Part shown: in pieces, positions 8,355 through 17,424 of the stretch
Layout: every line of letters begins with the position of its first letter
Position numbering within the stretch: the stretch's first letter is position 1
From: Yoonia sp. BS5-3
GTDB taxonomy: Bacteria > Pseudomonadota > Alphaproteobacteria > Rhodobacterales > Rhodobacteraceae
Length of the DNA stretch: 64,000 bases
Reading direction: 5' to 3'
Assembly: GCF_038069655.2 (NCBI RefSeq)
Contig: NZ_CP150951.2
Location: 3,560,001 to 3,624,000, forward strand
Program-made: the position numbers and the translations under genes
The notes under the pieces: model-generated
The model's database searches: none
What the model was told of the DNA's origin: nothing
Seen by the model: the letters and a program-made list of their open reading frames with translations, nothing else

Positions 8355-9044
8355 CTATCGCGTTAGCCATGCCGCGTAATCGCTGACCAGCAAATGTGTC
8401 GGCCCGACATCTTCTTCGATGTCAGCAAAGCGGCCAATCGGGTCGCGAAAGATATTGTCCGTCTCATCATCATTGACGGTCGACACCTCGCCGATCAGCA
8501 CATCGCCCCCCTCGCCCCAGAACGCATGCCAATCGCCCGGCATCAAAGTCACGCTTTCACCGGGCGCCAGCCTTAGCTTATCACCTGGCCCGAAATCGCG
8601 CCGAATCCCGTCGCACATGACAGACCCGCCTGCGTCAGGGTCAAATGTGCCATCTGCTGCCGCGCCATAAAGCTCAATCACCAATGTCGCGCCGCCCCGA
8701 TTGATGATGTCCTCGGCTTTGATCACATGGGTATGCATGGGCGAAAGCTGATCTTGCTTTGAGATCAGCAGCTTTTCGGCATAGCACATGCCCCCACCGC
8801 GTTGGAGGTCAGCCAGCCGCCCGTTGCGCAAAGTGAACAGGAACAGCCCCATCTGATCATAACGCCCGGCCCCGTAATCGGTGATATCCCAGCCGCACCG
8901 GGCGTCGATGACCGCCTGCGCATCAACGACCCGCGCTTTGAATTCCGCCGGGCTCCAATAGGCCCATGGCGGCAAGGCAAAACCAAAATGGCGGATCATG
9001 GCATCCGCCTCGGCCATAATGTCGTTGATCTCTGAGCGTCTCAT
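8355..9044 (-). CDS. D-lyxose/D-mannose ketol-isomerase family protein
   Basis: 229-residue cupin-type sugar isomerase that interconverts D-lyxose and D-xylulose, or D-mannose and D-fructose. The metal site is visible as H104, H106 and E111 (PMHTHVIKAEDI) plus H173 (MPGDWHAFWGEGGD). EVSTVNDDETDNIF is a further strong family match. The next gene upstream on the strand (a class I amidotransferase-like hydrolase) is 139 bases away, with a palindromic repeat between them, so they need not share a transcript. No sugar transporter or kinase is next to it, so the physiological sugar is unknown. Confidence 0.9.
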   Translation of the reverse strand: MRRSEINDIMAEADAMIRHFGFALPPWAYWSPAEFKARVVDAQAVIDARCGWDITDYGAGRYDQMGLFLFTLRNGRLADLQRGGGMCYAEKLLISKQDQLSPMHTHVIKAEDIINRGGATLVIELYGAAADGTFDPDAGGSVMCDGIRRDFGPGDKLRLAPGESVTLMPGDWHAFWGEGGDVLIGEVSTVNDDETDNIFRDPIGRFADIEEDVGPTHLLVSDYAAWLTR

Positions 9045-9126
9045 CTGCCGTGCCTTCCTGCCGCGTCGCTACAGCATCAAAGATCACGCCGAGTTTGCCA
9101 AGCCCGTTTCGCGGCAGACCAGCAAA

Positions 9127-9171
9127 GGCGTACATACGCCTTATGTACAAGTTCTGTACGCAGTATTGCAG
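9127..9171. repeat. Palindromic intergenic repeat, copy 1
   Basis: Contains the perfect inverted repeat GGCGTA-CA-TACGCC (9127-9140), then TATGTACAAGTTCTGTACGC (9142-9161), then GTATTGCAG (9163-9171). The 20-base core recurs, inverted, at 49171-49190 with one mismatch, and GTATTGCAG recurs at 49151-49159. Both copies sit about 100 bases upstream of a minus-strand start codon. Confidence 0.6.
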
Positions 9172-9183
9172 GGGAAAACGGCG

Positions 9184-9951
9184 TTAACCAGCCTTGCTCA
9201 GCGCAGCGCCGGACCAGGCGTGGCACGCGGCGCCAAAGGCCTCAAACAGCGGACGGGACACCGGATCTTGGCCCGCCTTCCACTCAGGGTGCCACTGTAC
9301 CGAAAGGGTAAAGCCCGGGGCATCGGCGATATAAATCGCCTCAGGTGTGCCATCAGGCGCATGGCCGTCGATCACAACACGTGGACCCGGATCTTTGATG
9401 CCTTGCCCGTGCAGGGTATTGGTCAGAACCTCTTGTTCGCCAAGCAGCTTGGTGAAGGGCCCGTCTTTTGAAAACGTCACTTTGTGGCGGAGGGCGAATT
9501 TTTCTTCCAGCGTGCCATCAGGGGGCATCCGGTGGTTCTCGCGGCCCGGCAAATCGCGGATTTCGGGGTAAAGCGTGCCGCCCATAGCGACGTTAACCTC
9601 TTGAAACCCACGGCAAATCCCAAAGATCGGCTGGCCACGCGCCACGCAGGCCCGGATCAAGGGCAATGTGACGCGATCACGTGCGCGGTCAAAGGCACCA
9701 TGCGCTTCGGTCGGGGGCTCGCCATATTCTTCGGGATGCACATTAGGCCGCCCTCCCGTGAACAAAAAGCCATCGCAGGTGTTCATCAAGGTCTCAATAC
9801 AGACCATTTCAGGGTCAGCAGGCACAATCAGCGGCAGCGCCTGTGCGACGTCAGCCACAGCCTGCGCGTTCATCTCCCCGGCCCCTTGGGCGGGGTATTC
9901 ATCATTAATCAAGAAACTGTTGCCAATGATACCTATAACCGCGCGGCGCAT
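9184..9951 (-). CDS. Gamma-glutamyl-gamma-aminobutyrate hydrolase (PuuD)-like class I amidotransferase
   Basis: 255-residue hydrolase of the PuuD/peptidase C26 family, which cleaves gamma-glutamyl bonds in polyamine breakdown. The nucleophile is C113 in FGICRGFQEVNVAMGG, with H221 and E223 in VQWHPEW completing the triad. FTGGRPNVHPEEYGEPP is the family's substrate-side segment. No other putrescine pathway gene is nearby, so the natural substrate is open. It is the most distal gene on this strand before a 178-base gap with a terminator at 10082-10110. Confidence 0.88.
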   Translation of the reverse strand: MRRAVIGIIGNSFLINDEYPAQGAGEMNAQAVADVAQALPLIVPADPEMVCIETLMNTCDGFLFTGGRPNVHPEEYGEPPTEAHGAFDRARDRVTLPLIRACVARGQPIFGICRGFQEVNVAMGGTLYPEIRDLPGRENHRMPPDGTLEEKFALRHKVTFSKDGPFTKLLGEQEVLTNTLHGQGIKDPGPRVVIDGHAPDGTPEAIYIADAPGFTLSVQWHPEWKAGQDPVSRPLFEAFGAACHAWSGAALSKAG

Positions 9952-10081
9952 GCGTATTCCCTTTCAGCTTGCGCCTTTCTAGCGGTTTCGGCCGTGCTGG
10001 AAAAGCATCTACAGGCGCACAAACGGCTGGGCACGAATGCACAGCCCGCAATTAGGCAAAAAGGATTACGATTTAGGCAAC

Positions 10082-10110
10082 AAAAAACCCCCGCACAGCA
10101 GCGCAGGGGT
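10082..10110 (-). terminator. Rho-independent terminator after the GlcG-like gene
   Basis: On the minus strand: CCCCTGC, an 8-base loop, GCGGGGG, then TTTTTTG. It lies 20 bases beyond the stop of the GlcG/HbpS-like gene and should end the malate synthase transcript. Confidence 0.8.
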
Positions 10111-10129
10111 CGGTTTCACGTGGGTCAGC

Positions 10130-10558
10130 TTAGCTTTCGCCGGTCAGCCCTACGGCCTCGATCCCGGCCATACCCGCAATGACATCATTGTCCGACGTAT
10201 CACCGGTGACACCAACCGCCCCAATGACATTGCCGCGCTTGTCGCGCACCAGAATGCCGCCAGGCACCGGAACAACCTGCCCGCCATAGACGCCATTCAC
10301 AGCGGCCATGAAATAGGCCTGCTGTTCAGCGCGCGCCATTTGGGCGGTGCCTGCCATACCAAGCATGATCGCGCCATAGGCCTTACCATGAGCGATGCCA
10401 AATCGGCCCGGCGCTGCGCCATCGGCCCGTTCAAAGGCTTTCACATGGCCGCCCGCATCCAGCACCACAACCGAGAGGGGCTTGAACCCCATTTCGTCGC
10501 CTTTTGCCATTGCCTTGCGGATGATGCTGCGCGCTTTACTTGCGGAAATCTCTGCCAT
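10130..10558 (-). CDS. GlcG/HbpS (DUF336) family heme-binding-like protein
   Basis: 142 residues from the ATG at 10558, which is preceded by GAGGAGAG; an upstream in-frame start is less likely. The protein matches the GlcG/HbpS family throughout, for example PLSVVVLDAGGHVKAF, GKAYGAI, PVPGGILV and IGAVGVTGDTSDND. In E. coli glcG lies in the glycolate operon next to glcB. Here the gene follows malate synthase G by 38 bases on the same strand, keeping that link with glyoxylate use. Members bind heme or small ligands; the exact role is unknown. The terminator at 10082-10110 follows. Confidence 0.9.
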   Translation of the reverse strand: MAEISASKARSIIRKAMAKGDEMGFKPLSVVVLDAGGHVKAFERADGAAPGRFGIAHGKAYGAIMLGMAGTAQMARAEQQAYFMAAVNGVYGGQVVPVPGGILVRDKRGNVIGAVGVTGDTSDNDVIAGMAGIEAVGLTGES

Positions 10559-10596
10559 TTTTCTCTCCTCGTATGAGGGGTTTTCCCCCATCTTTG

Positions 10597-12738
10597 TTAA
10601 TGGTTACGTTGTGCTTTCAGCTCGAGCCGGCGCTTGTGCAAAACAGGTTCGGTATAACCAGATGGCTGGATACGGCCCTTGAACACCAGATCACACGCAG
10701 CCTGGAAAGCGATACCGTCAAAATTCGGGGCCATCGGCAGATAAGACGGATCATCCGCATTCTGCCCATCCACAACCGCCGCCATTTTGCGCATCGCATC
10801 CATGACCTGCGCCTCGCCGACAACGTCATGATGCAACCAATTGGCCAAAGCCTGGCTGGAAATCCGGCACGTCGCGCGGTCCTCCATCAGGCCCACATCG
10901 TTGATATCAGGCACTTTTGAACACCCAACCCCCTGATCAACCCAGCGGACGACATAGCCCAGGATACCTTGGGCATTGTTTTCAATCTCGCGGGTGATTT
11001 GGTCTGCGGGCCAATCGGTTGTGCCCGCAACCGGGATCGTCAACAGATCCTCCAAAGTGCCGCGCGCACCGCCCGCTTTCAACTCATCCTGCCGCGCGAT
11101 CACATCGATTTTGTGATAATGGGTCGCATGCAAGGTCGCCGCTGTCGGCGATGGCACCCAGGCACAATTGGCCCCGGCCATCGGATGGCCCGTCTTTGCT
11201 TCCAGCATATCGGCCATCCGGTCAGGCATGGCCCACATCCCCTTGCCGATCTGCGCTTTGCCCTGCAATCCACAAGCCAGACCAATATCCACATTGCGAT
11301 CCTCATAGGATGCAATCCAGGCCGCATTCTTCATCTCGCCCTTGGGGATCATCGCACCAGCTTCCATGCTGGTATGAATCTCGTCCCCCGTCCGATCAAG
11401 GAAGCCTGTGTTGATAAAGGCCACCCGCGATTTCGCGGCGCGGATACATTCCTTAAGGTTTGCCGAAGTCCGGCGTTCTTCATCCATGATGCCCAGCTTG
11501 ACCGTATTGGCAGGCAGGCCAAGGATCGCCTCGACCATGTCGAAAATCTCAACCGCAAAGGCGACCTCTTCAGGCCCGTGCATCTTGGGCTTGACCACAT
11601 AGACCGAGCCATGGAGCGAATTGCCCCCGTCCCGTTGCAGATCATGCATCGCGATCAATGTGGTGCAGATTGCATCCATCAACCCTTCGCCGACCTCATC
11701 GCCATCGGCATCCAGGATCGCGGGATTTGTCATCAGGTGCCCGACATTGCGCACCAGCATCAGCGAGCGGCCCTTATGCGTAACGCTCTGCCCGTCGGGA
11801 GCCTGATAGATCACATCCGGGTTCAGTTCGCGGGTGAAGGTCTTGCCGCCTTTGGTGACCTCTTCGGTCAGATCGCCCTTCATCAGGCCCAGCCAATTGC
11901 GATAGGCGACAACCTTGTCTTCGGCATCAACGGCGGCGACGGAGTCTTCGCAATCCATGATCGTGGATAGTGCCGATTCCAGACGGATATCGCTGATGCC
12001 AGCCTTGTCTGTAGCGCCAATTGTGCTGCCCGGGTCGACCACGAGGCTGATCAGCAACCCATTGGCGCGCAACAACATCTCGGCCGGGGCATCACCTGAC
12101 GCAGCGATATGGCCGGCAAATTGCGCGGGGTCCTTGAGTGCCGGTGAGAACAGACCGTCAGTGACGGACAAATCGGTCACATCCGCCCAAGACCCTGCGG
12201 CCAAAGGCACAGCCGCATCCAAATGCGCCCGGCCCCAAGCGATGGCCCGCGCGCCGCGCGCCGCGTCATAGCCTTTGCCTTCGGGCAGATCGCCCAGCGC
12301 ATCGGTGCCATAGAGTGCATCATAAAGGCTGCCCCAACGTGCATTCGCCGCGTTCAGCGCAAAGCGCGCATTCATGATCGGCACCACCAGCTGCGGCCCC
12401 GGAAGGGTCGCAATTTCAGGGTCAACGTTCTGGGTCTCGATCTGAAAATCGGGACCTTCTTCAACCAGATAGCCGCTACCCCGCAGAAAATCCGTGTAGG
12501 CGGCCGCATCAAAGGGCTTACCGCGTTGGGCCACATGCCAGCCGTCAATATTGGCCTGAATATCGGCCCGCTTTTGCAGCAGCGCCTTATTGCGCGGGCC
12601 CATTTCGGCCACAAGCTTGGCAAATCCGGTCCAGAAAGCGTCAACATCAACGCCGGTTCCGGGCAAGGCCTGATCTTCCAGAAAGCTTGCAAGCGTCTTG
12701 GCGACTTGTAGCCCTTGCCTGTTGATCCGGTCTGTCAT
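10597..12738 (-). CDS. glcB: Malate synthase G
   Basis: 713 residues, the usual length for the monomeric G isoform. It condenses glyoxylate with acetyl-CoA to make malate in glyoxylate or glycolate assimilation. Recognisable segments include [39 protein letters not shown] with the conserved region around the substrate, [20 protein letters not shown] carrying the magnesium-binding acids, and [20 protein letters not shown]. No isocitrate lyase is nearby. The first gene of a two-gene unit with the GlcG-like gene. The start at 12738 is preceded by GGGGGAGACA, a good ribosome-binding site. Confidence 0.97.
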   Translation of the reverse strand: MTDRINRQGLQVAKTLASFLEDQALPGTGVDVDAFWTGFAKLVAEMGPRNKALLQKRADIQANIDGWHVAQRGKPFDAAAYTDFLRGSGYLVEEGPDFQIETQNVDPEIATLPGPQLVVPIMNARFALNAANARWGSLYDALYGTDALGDLPEGKGYDAARGARAIAWGRAHLDAAVPLAAGSWADVTDLSVTDGLFSPALKDPAQFAGHIAASGDAPAEMLLRANGLLISLVVDPGSTIGATDKAGISDIRLESALSTIMDCEDSVAAVDAEDKVVAYRNWLGLMKGDLTEEVTKGGKTFTRELNPDVIYQAPDGQSVTHKGRSLMLVRNVGHLMTNPAILDADGDEVGEGLMDAICTTLIAMHDLQRDGGNSLHGSVYVVKPKMHGPEEVAFAVEIFDMVEAILGLPANTVKLGIMDEERRTSANLKECIRAAKSRVAFINTGFLDRTGDEIHTSMEAGAMIPKGEMKNAAWIASYEDRNVDIGLACGLQGKAQIGKGMWAMPDRMADMLEAKTGHPMAGANCAWVPSPTAATLHATHYHKIDVIARQDELKAGGARGTLEDLLTIPVAGTTDWPADQITREIENNAQGILGYVVRWVDQGVGCSKVPDINDVGLMEDRATCRISSQALANWLHHDVVGEAQVMDAMRKMAAVVDGQNADDPSYLPMAPNFDGIAFQAACDLVFKGRIQPSGYTEPVLHKRRLELKAQRNH

Positions 12739-12845
12739 GATGTCTCCCCCTCTTTTGTTTGGATGTAATGTTGACCCTACGGCCTGCGTTTCGTTCCGAT
12801 TTAGAACAGAAGTTTCCGATAGGCAACAAACCCTCAGCTATTCTT

Positions 12846-12986
12846 TTACCGCGTCCTCCGGCACCGCTCTGAGCAGTAGCGCACCTCGTCCCAGACCTTG
12901 GCCCATTTCTTGCGCCAAGTGAAAGGCTTTCCACATTCCGCGCAGCGTTTTTGTGGCAGATCAGTTTTGCGGCGCATTTTTGGCAT
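12846..12986 (-). CDS. DUF2256 zinc-ribbon-like small protein, 46 residues
   Basis: A very short gene that automatic callers can miss. Translated from ATG 12986, it has the DUF2256 pattern: [19 protein letters not shown], then [14 protein letters not shown]. The four cysteines (C15, C18, C38, C42) form a CxxC...CxxxC set suited to zinc. The function of the family is unknown; in other bacteria it is often encoded near photolyase/cryptochrome genes, and a photolyase-like gene is 10 kb away here. It lies in the 373-base gap between the divergent malate synthase and pepN genes and reads toward malate synthase. Confidence 0.85.
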   Translation of the reverse strand: MPKMRRKTDLPQKRCAECGKPFTWRKKWAKVWDEVRYCSERCRRTR

Positions 12987-13111
12987 AAGGTGCAAGCTAT
13001 GGCGCAGCGCTGCGAATTCAAAAATTTTTGTCCGGCGGCCCCACGATCATGGTGGAACATCCCATCCGCTGCCCCTAGATTTCATGCAAGATCCAGCCAA
13101 AGGACCGTCCC

Positions 13112-15661
13112 ATGAAAGATGCCGCCCCGCAGACCATTTACCTGAAGGACTACACGCCCCCGGCCTATCTGGTTGATGAGGTGCATCTGACCTTCAAGCT
13201 GCATCCGACGAAAACGCTGGTCCAATCGCGCATCGCCTTTCGCCCCAACCCCGAAAACCCCGACGGCAAGTTTGAGCTGCATGGGGAAGACCTGACTTTA
13301 CACTGGGCCCGGATCAATGGGCAGGATTGGAAACCGGCAACCCGCAGCGGCATCCTGACCGCTAGCGCGCCAAACGCACCCTTCATTTGGGAGGCTCTGG
13401 TTGAGATCAACCCGTCCGCCAACACCGCGCTAGAGGGGCTTTATATGTCAAACGGCGTGTATTGCACCCAATGCGAGGCCGAGGGTTTTCGTAAGATCAC
13501 TTATTACCCCGACCGCCCCGATGTGATGGCCCCGTTCACAGTGCGCATTGAAAGCGACCTGCCTGTGCTGCTGTCCAACGGCAACCCCACGGCCCAAGGC
13601 GAGGGCTGGGCGGAATGGCACGATCCATGGCCCAAGCCCGCGTATCTCTTTGCGCTTGTTGCGGGTGATCTGGTCAATGATGCGGACAGTTTCACCACCA
13701 AAAGCGGCAACGATATCGCGCTGAATATCTGGGTTCGCCCCGACGATATCGGCAAATGCGCCTTTGGGATGGAGGCGTTGAAAAAGTCCATGAAATGGGA
13801 TGAGGATGTTTATGGCCGCGAATATGACTTGGATATTTTCAACATCGTGGCCGTCGATGATTTCAATATGGGGGCGATGGAAAACAAAGGGTTGAACATT
13901 TTCAACTCTTCTGCGGTTCTGGCGTCGCCCGAGACCTCAACGGATGCGAACTTTGAACGGATCGAAGCGATCATCGCCCATGAGTATTTCCACAATTGGA
14001 CTGGCAATCGGATCACCTGCCGCGATTGGTTTCAGCTTTGCCTGAAAGAAGGGCTGACCGTCTTTCGCGACCAACAGTTTACCGGGGATATGCGCAGCCA
14101 TGCGGTCAAACGTATTGACGATGCAATCGTCCTGCGCGCCTATCAATTCCGCGAAGACAACGGCCCCCTGGCCCACCCCGTGCGGCCTGCCAGCTTTGTC
14201 GAAATCAACAATTTCTATACTGTCACGGTTTATGAAAAAGGCGCCGAGATTATCGGCATGCTGAAACGCCTTGTTGGCGATGATGCCTATGCCCGGGCAC
14301 TTGATTTGTATTTTGAACGGCATGACGGCGACGCCGCCACGATAGAGGATTGGCTGAAAGTCTTCGAAGACGCCACAGGCCGTGATCTGAGCCAATTTGC
14401 CCTATGGTATCATCAGGCGGGCACACCGCGCGTCACTGTGACCGAAGAATATGCAGACGGTGTGTACACCCTGCACCTAGGCCAACATATACCGGATACG
14501 CCCGGCCAAACCGATAAATCCTCTATGGTCATTCCGGTTGCCATCGGTCTACTGGATGAGAAGGGCCACGAGGTGCTGCCCACCACCATGCTTGAACTGA
14601 CCGAAGCAACGCAGCGCTTTACCTTCCCCGATCTTGCCAGCAAACCTGTTCTGTCGGTACTGCGCGATTTTTCAGCCCCCGTCATCCTTGAGCATGAACA
14701 AAACAAAGCGCAGCGTGCTTTCCTGTTGGCCCATGATACGGATCCCTTCAACAAGTGGGACGCCGCCCGAAGCCTGGCGCAGGATGTGCTGACAGATATG
14801 GTACTGCATGATGCAGCCCCCGATGCGGCCTATCTGGATGGTCTTACCGCAGTACTGCGTGATGATAGCCTTGAACCTGCCTTCCGCGCCCGGGTTCTCA
14901 GCCCGCCGAGCCAGGATGATATCGCGCAGGCCCTTGTCGATGCGGGGCATGTTCCTGATCCGACAGCGATTTACCGGGCGCATGAGGCCCTGACACTGAC
15001 AATCGCGCAGCATTTGCAGGATATCGCCCCCCGTATCTTTGCCGAAATGGCGGTGCCCGGCCCGTACAGCCCGGCGGCGGATGCGGCAGGCAAGCGGGCG
15101 CTTAGCAATACGATGTTATCGCTGATGTCCAAGACAGATGGCGGGCGGTTGGCAGCCCAGCAATACGACGCTGCCGACAATATGACACAGCAGCTTGCCG
15201 CGCTGACCGCCCTGCTGAAGATTGGCAAAGGGGCTGCCCAGACCCAGCAATTTGAACAGCAATGGCAGCATGACCGGCTCGTGATGGATAAATGGTTCGG
15301 CCTTCAGGTTGGCTGCGCCGCCCCTGAAACGGCCGCAGCTATTGCCGGGGCGCTGACCGATCATCCAGCCTTTACGATGAAAAATCCCAACCGTTTCCGC
15401 GCGGTCTTTGGGTCGCTCAAGGCCAATACGGCCGGGTTCCATGATCCTTCTGGCGCGGCCTATGATCTAATGGCCGATTGGCTGATCAAACTGGATGCAC
15501 TGAACCCGCAAACAACCGCGCGTATGGTCACATCTTTTGATACCTGGCGGAGATACGATGCGGATCGGCAAGCTAAGATGCGCACAGCGCTTGAGCGCAT
15601 CGCCAACGCCCCAGATCTATCGCGGGACACGACGGAAATGGTCACCCGAATGCTAGGCTAA
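13112..15661 (+). CDS. pepN: Aminopeptidase N
   Basis: 849-residue M1-family zinc aminopeptidase that removes N-terminal residues from peptides in the cytoplasm. The zinc site is HEYFHNWTGNRITCRDW from H290 (H290, E291, H294), with the third ligand E313 in KEGL. The exopeptidase motif GAMEN lies near residue 254 (MGAMENKGLNIFN). Length and the C-terminal helical domain fit the bacterial PepN (E. coli type) subgroup. No signal peptide. The divergent DUF2256 gene lies upstream, and an acyltransferase gene follows on the same strand after about 100 bases. Confidence 0.97.
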   Translation: MKDAAPQTIYLKDYTPPAYLVDEVHLTFKLHPTKTLVQSRIAFRPNPENPDGKFELHGEDLTLHWARINGQDWKPATRSGILTASAPNAPFIWEALVEINPSANTALEGLYMSNGVYCTQCEAEGFRKITYYPDRPDVMAPFTVRIESDLPVLLSNGNPTAQGEGWAEWHDPWPKPAYLFALVAGDLVNDADSFTTKSGNDIALNIWVRPDDIGKCAFGMEALKKSMKWDEDVYGREYDLDIFNIVAVDDFNMGAMENKGLNIFNSSAVLASPETSTDANFERIEAIIAHEYFHNWTGNRITCRDWFQLCLKEGLTVFRDQQFTGDMRSHAVKRIDDAIVLRAYQFREDNGPLAHPVRPASFVEINNFYTVTVYEKGAEIIGMLKRLVGDDAYARALDLYFERHDGDAATIEDWLKVFEDATGRDLSQFALWYHQAGTPRVTVTEEYADGVYTLHLGQHIPDTPGQTDKSSMVIPVAIGLLDEKGHEVLPTTMLELTEATQRFTFPDLASKPVLSVLRDFSAPVILEHEQNKAQRAFLLAHDTDPFNKWDAARSLAQDVLTDMVLHDAAPDAAYLDGLTAVLRDDSLEPAFRARVLSPPSQDDIAQALVDAGHVPDPTAIYRAHEALTLTIAQHLQDIAPRIFAEMAVPGPYSPAADAAGKRALSNTMLSLMSKTDGGRLAAQQYDAADNMTQQLAALTALLKIGKGAAQTQQFEQQWQHDRLVMDKWFGLQVGCAAPETAAAIAGALTDHPAFTMKNPNRFRAVFGSLKANTAGFHDPSGAAYDLMADWLIKLDALNPQTTARMVTSFDTWRRYDADRQAKMRTALERIANAPDLSRDTTEMVTRMLG

Positions 15662-15762
15662 TCCTTGCCGATCTGCGCGCGCGCGGCCGCAATCCTTTGC
15701 CATCGAGCGCCGGATCGCATTTTGTCGTGGTATCGTTACAACCTCATGCCCATGTAAGTGTT

Positions 15763-16638
15763 ATGGAACATCGTATCGAACCTTTGATTGCCGAACGTGC
15801 GCCTTGGCTTTATCGCAAGCGCCCCGGCACACGTATCGTCAAACGTGGCCTGCATAAAATGCTGGGCTATGATCAAACAGTAACGATCGCCAAATCGCTG
15901 GAACATGCGACCTCGGCGCAGATTATGGATGAGATGGCCGCCAAGCTGGCCCAGAGCGTGACAGCCAAAGGCTTGGGCAATATTCCGGCCCATGGCCCTG
16001 CCCTGATCGTGGCAAACCATCCAACGGGCATTGCCGATGGGATCATCCTCAACCACCTGATCACCAAAGCCCGGCCAGATGCCTATTTCTTTGCCAACCG
16101 CGATATTCTGCGCGTCTTGCCGCAAATGGAAAGCATGATCGCCCCGGTCGAATGGCGCGAAGAGCAGCGCAGCCATGCCAAGACCCGCGAGACGATGGCC
16201 TATGTTCGCAGCGCCACAAAAGAAGAGCGTCTTGGCGTGATCTTTCCATCAGGCCGCTTGGCGCAGCGGCGCGGGCTGCGGCTTTTTGAGCGGCCCTGGA
16301 TGGCGTCGGCGGCGATGCTGGCACGTAGATTCGATCTGCCTGTCATTCCGGTGAATATTCAGGCCCGCAATTCGGCCCTGTTTTATCTGTTTGATCTGAT
16401 CCATCCGACATTGCGGGATATCACCTTGTTTCATGAGACGTTGAACAAGGCCAAACAGCCCTTCCGCGTCACCGTGGGCGAGCCGATTTCCGCGGCGGCC
16501 ATTCCCAAAAACTCGGAAGACGGGATCGCAATGCTGCGCAAGGCCACACTGGCCCTTGGCGGTAAGGACGCGCCGGCCGTCAATCTTGTGGCAGCGTCAC
16601 GGTCGTGGCTGGGGCGTCGGCGAATAAACGAGGCCTGA
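15763..16638 (+). CDS. 1-acylglycerol-3-phosphate acyltransferase-like (LPLAT superfamily) protein
   Basis: Membrane-associated acyltransferase of the PlsC-like superfamily, 291 residues from the ATG at 15763. A longer reading from a TTG at 15697 exists, but its extra 22 residues look unrelated to the family; the start is therefore uncertain. The active-site segment is NHPTGIADG (N85, H86). A later block, GVIFPSGRLAQRRG, resembles the acceptor-binding motif (FPSGRLS type) of this superfamily. The likely role is acyl transfer to a lysophospholipid or related lipid; which one is unknown. The last 59 bases overlap the 3' end of the convergent lytic transglycosylase. Confidence 0.85.
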   Translation: MEHRIEPLIAERAPWLYRKRPGTRIVKRGLHKMLGYDQTVTIAKSLEHATSAQIMDEMAAKLAQSVTAKGLGNIPAHGPALIVANHPTGIADGIILNHLITKARPDAYFFANRDILRVLPQMESMIAPVEWREEQRSHAKTRETMAYVRSATKEERLGVIFPSGRLAQRRGLRLFERPWMASAAMLARRFDLPVIPVNIQARNSALFYLFDLIHPTLRDITLFHETLNKAKQPFRVTVGEPISAAAIPKNSEDGIAMLRKATLALGGKDAPAVNLVAASRSWLGRRRINEA

Positions 16639-17281
16639 TGATCGGTCTGATACTACCCGGCACGCGGCAATAGCTTTGTGCCCGGGTCCAGGCGGCCATT
16701 TCGTTGCGCTTGGCCCGGCTGGTCATCGGCCCCCAATCCGCCGCAACGCCGCGCCAGCGCCCATCATGCAGCGCAACGGCCTGATCACGCGCGACCGTCA
16801 CCGCCATAATACGGGCCGCACAATTCAGGTTGTTGGCCGCATTCTGCAATGCCGACCCGGTACCGGCGTAACAGCCATAACGCCGCGCTGTATCGGGATA
16901 AATTTGCAGCAGCCCATACCATCGATTACCGCCACCAATGGCGCGCGGATTATAGGTGCTTTCATGCTTGGACAGGGCTGACATCATCCCCACCCAAAAC
17001 GCCTGCCGGTCCCGCGTCGATGCGGTTTCATAGCCTGGGCACCATGTTTCAATATCGCGCGGCACAATGCCGGTCAGCGCCTGCGCATGGGTCGCCACAG
17101 CCGACATGGCAGCGCGGGTCCATAAATGGCTGCCCTGTTGGAAATCCCAACGCGCACGTGGCAAAAACGGATCACGGGCAACGGGGCGGATATCGGGCGC
17201 TATGTCCGGCGTCACGGATGATTGCGCGAAGGCCGCGCTGGCGGCCAGCAGGCAGGCTGCAATGACGGGCAGAATTTTCAT
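16580..17281 (-). CDS. Secreted lytic transglycosylase (SLT-domain) protein
   Basis: Exported peptidoglycan lytic transglycosylase, 233 residues from ATG 17281 (ATG 17287 is also possible). The signal peptide is [20 protein letters not shown]. The lysozyme-like SLT domain carries the catalytic glutamate E107 in [13 protein letters not shown] and the [10 protein letters not shown] motif at 123-132, a variant of the usual G-L-x-Q. Two cysteines (NLNCAARI and SYCRVPG) may form a disulfide. The gene is divergent from gatB and convergent with the acyltransferase, overlapping its end by 59 bases, so the C-terminal residues of both proteins are coded by the same DNA. Confidence 0.87.
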   Translation of the reverse strand: MKILPVIAACLLAASAAFAQSSVTPDIAPDIRPVARDPFLPRARWDFQQGSHLWTRAAMSAVATHAQALTGIVPRDIETWCPGYETASTRDRQAFWVGMMSALSKHESTYNPRAIGGGNRWYGLLQIYPDTARRYGCYAGTGSALQNAANNLNCAARIMAVTVARDQAVALHDGRWRGVAADWGPMTSRAKRNEMAAWTRAQSYCRVPGSIRPIIRPRLFADAPATTVTLPQD

Positions 17282-17424
17282 GCCCATCAGCCTGCACATG
17301 CGGCGCCAAACACGCAAGCGCTGCAAAAGAAACATGGCAGCTTTCAGCCGGGGTCCAAGTTCACTTGATGCCAGCCGCTCGTTCTTTTAAACCCCCATCA
17401 AACGCTGACCAAAGGATGTGCCAG

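Noticed and set aside
10969-11970. 333-codon plus-strand frame
   Set aside because: Lies antisense within malate synthase G, has no start signal and no recognisable domain.
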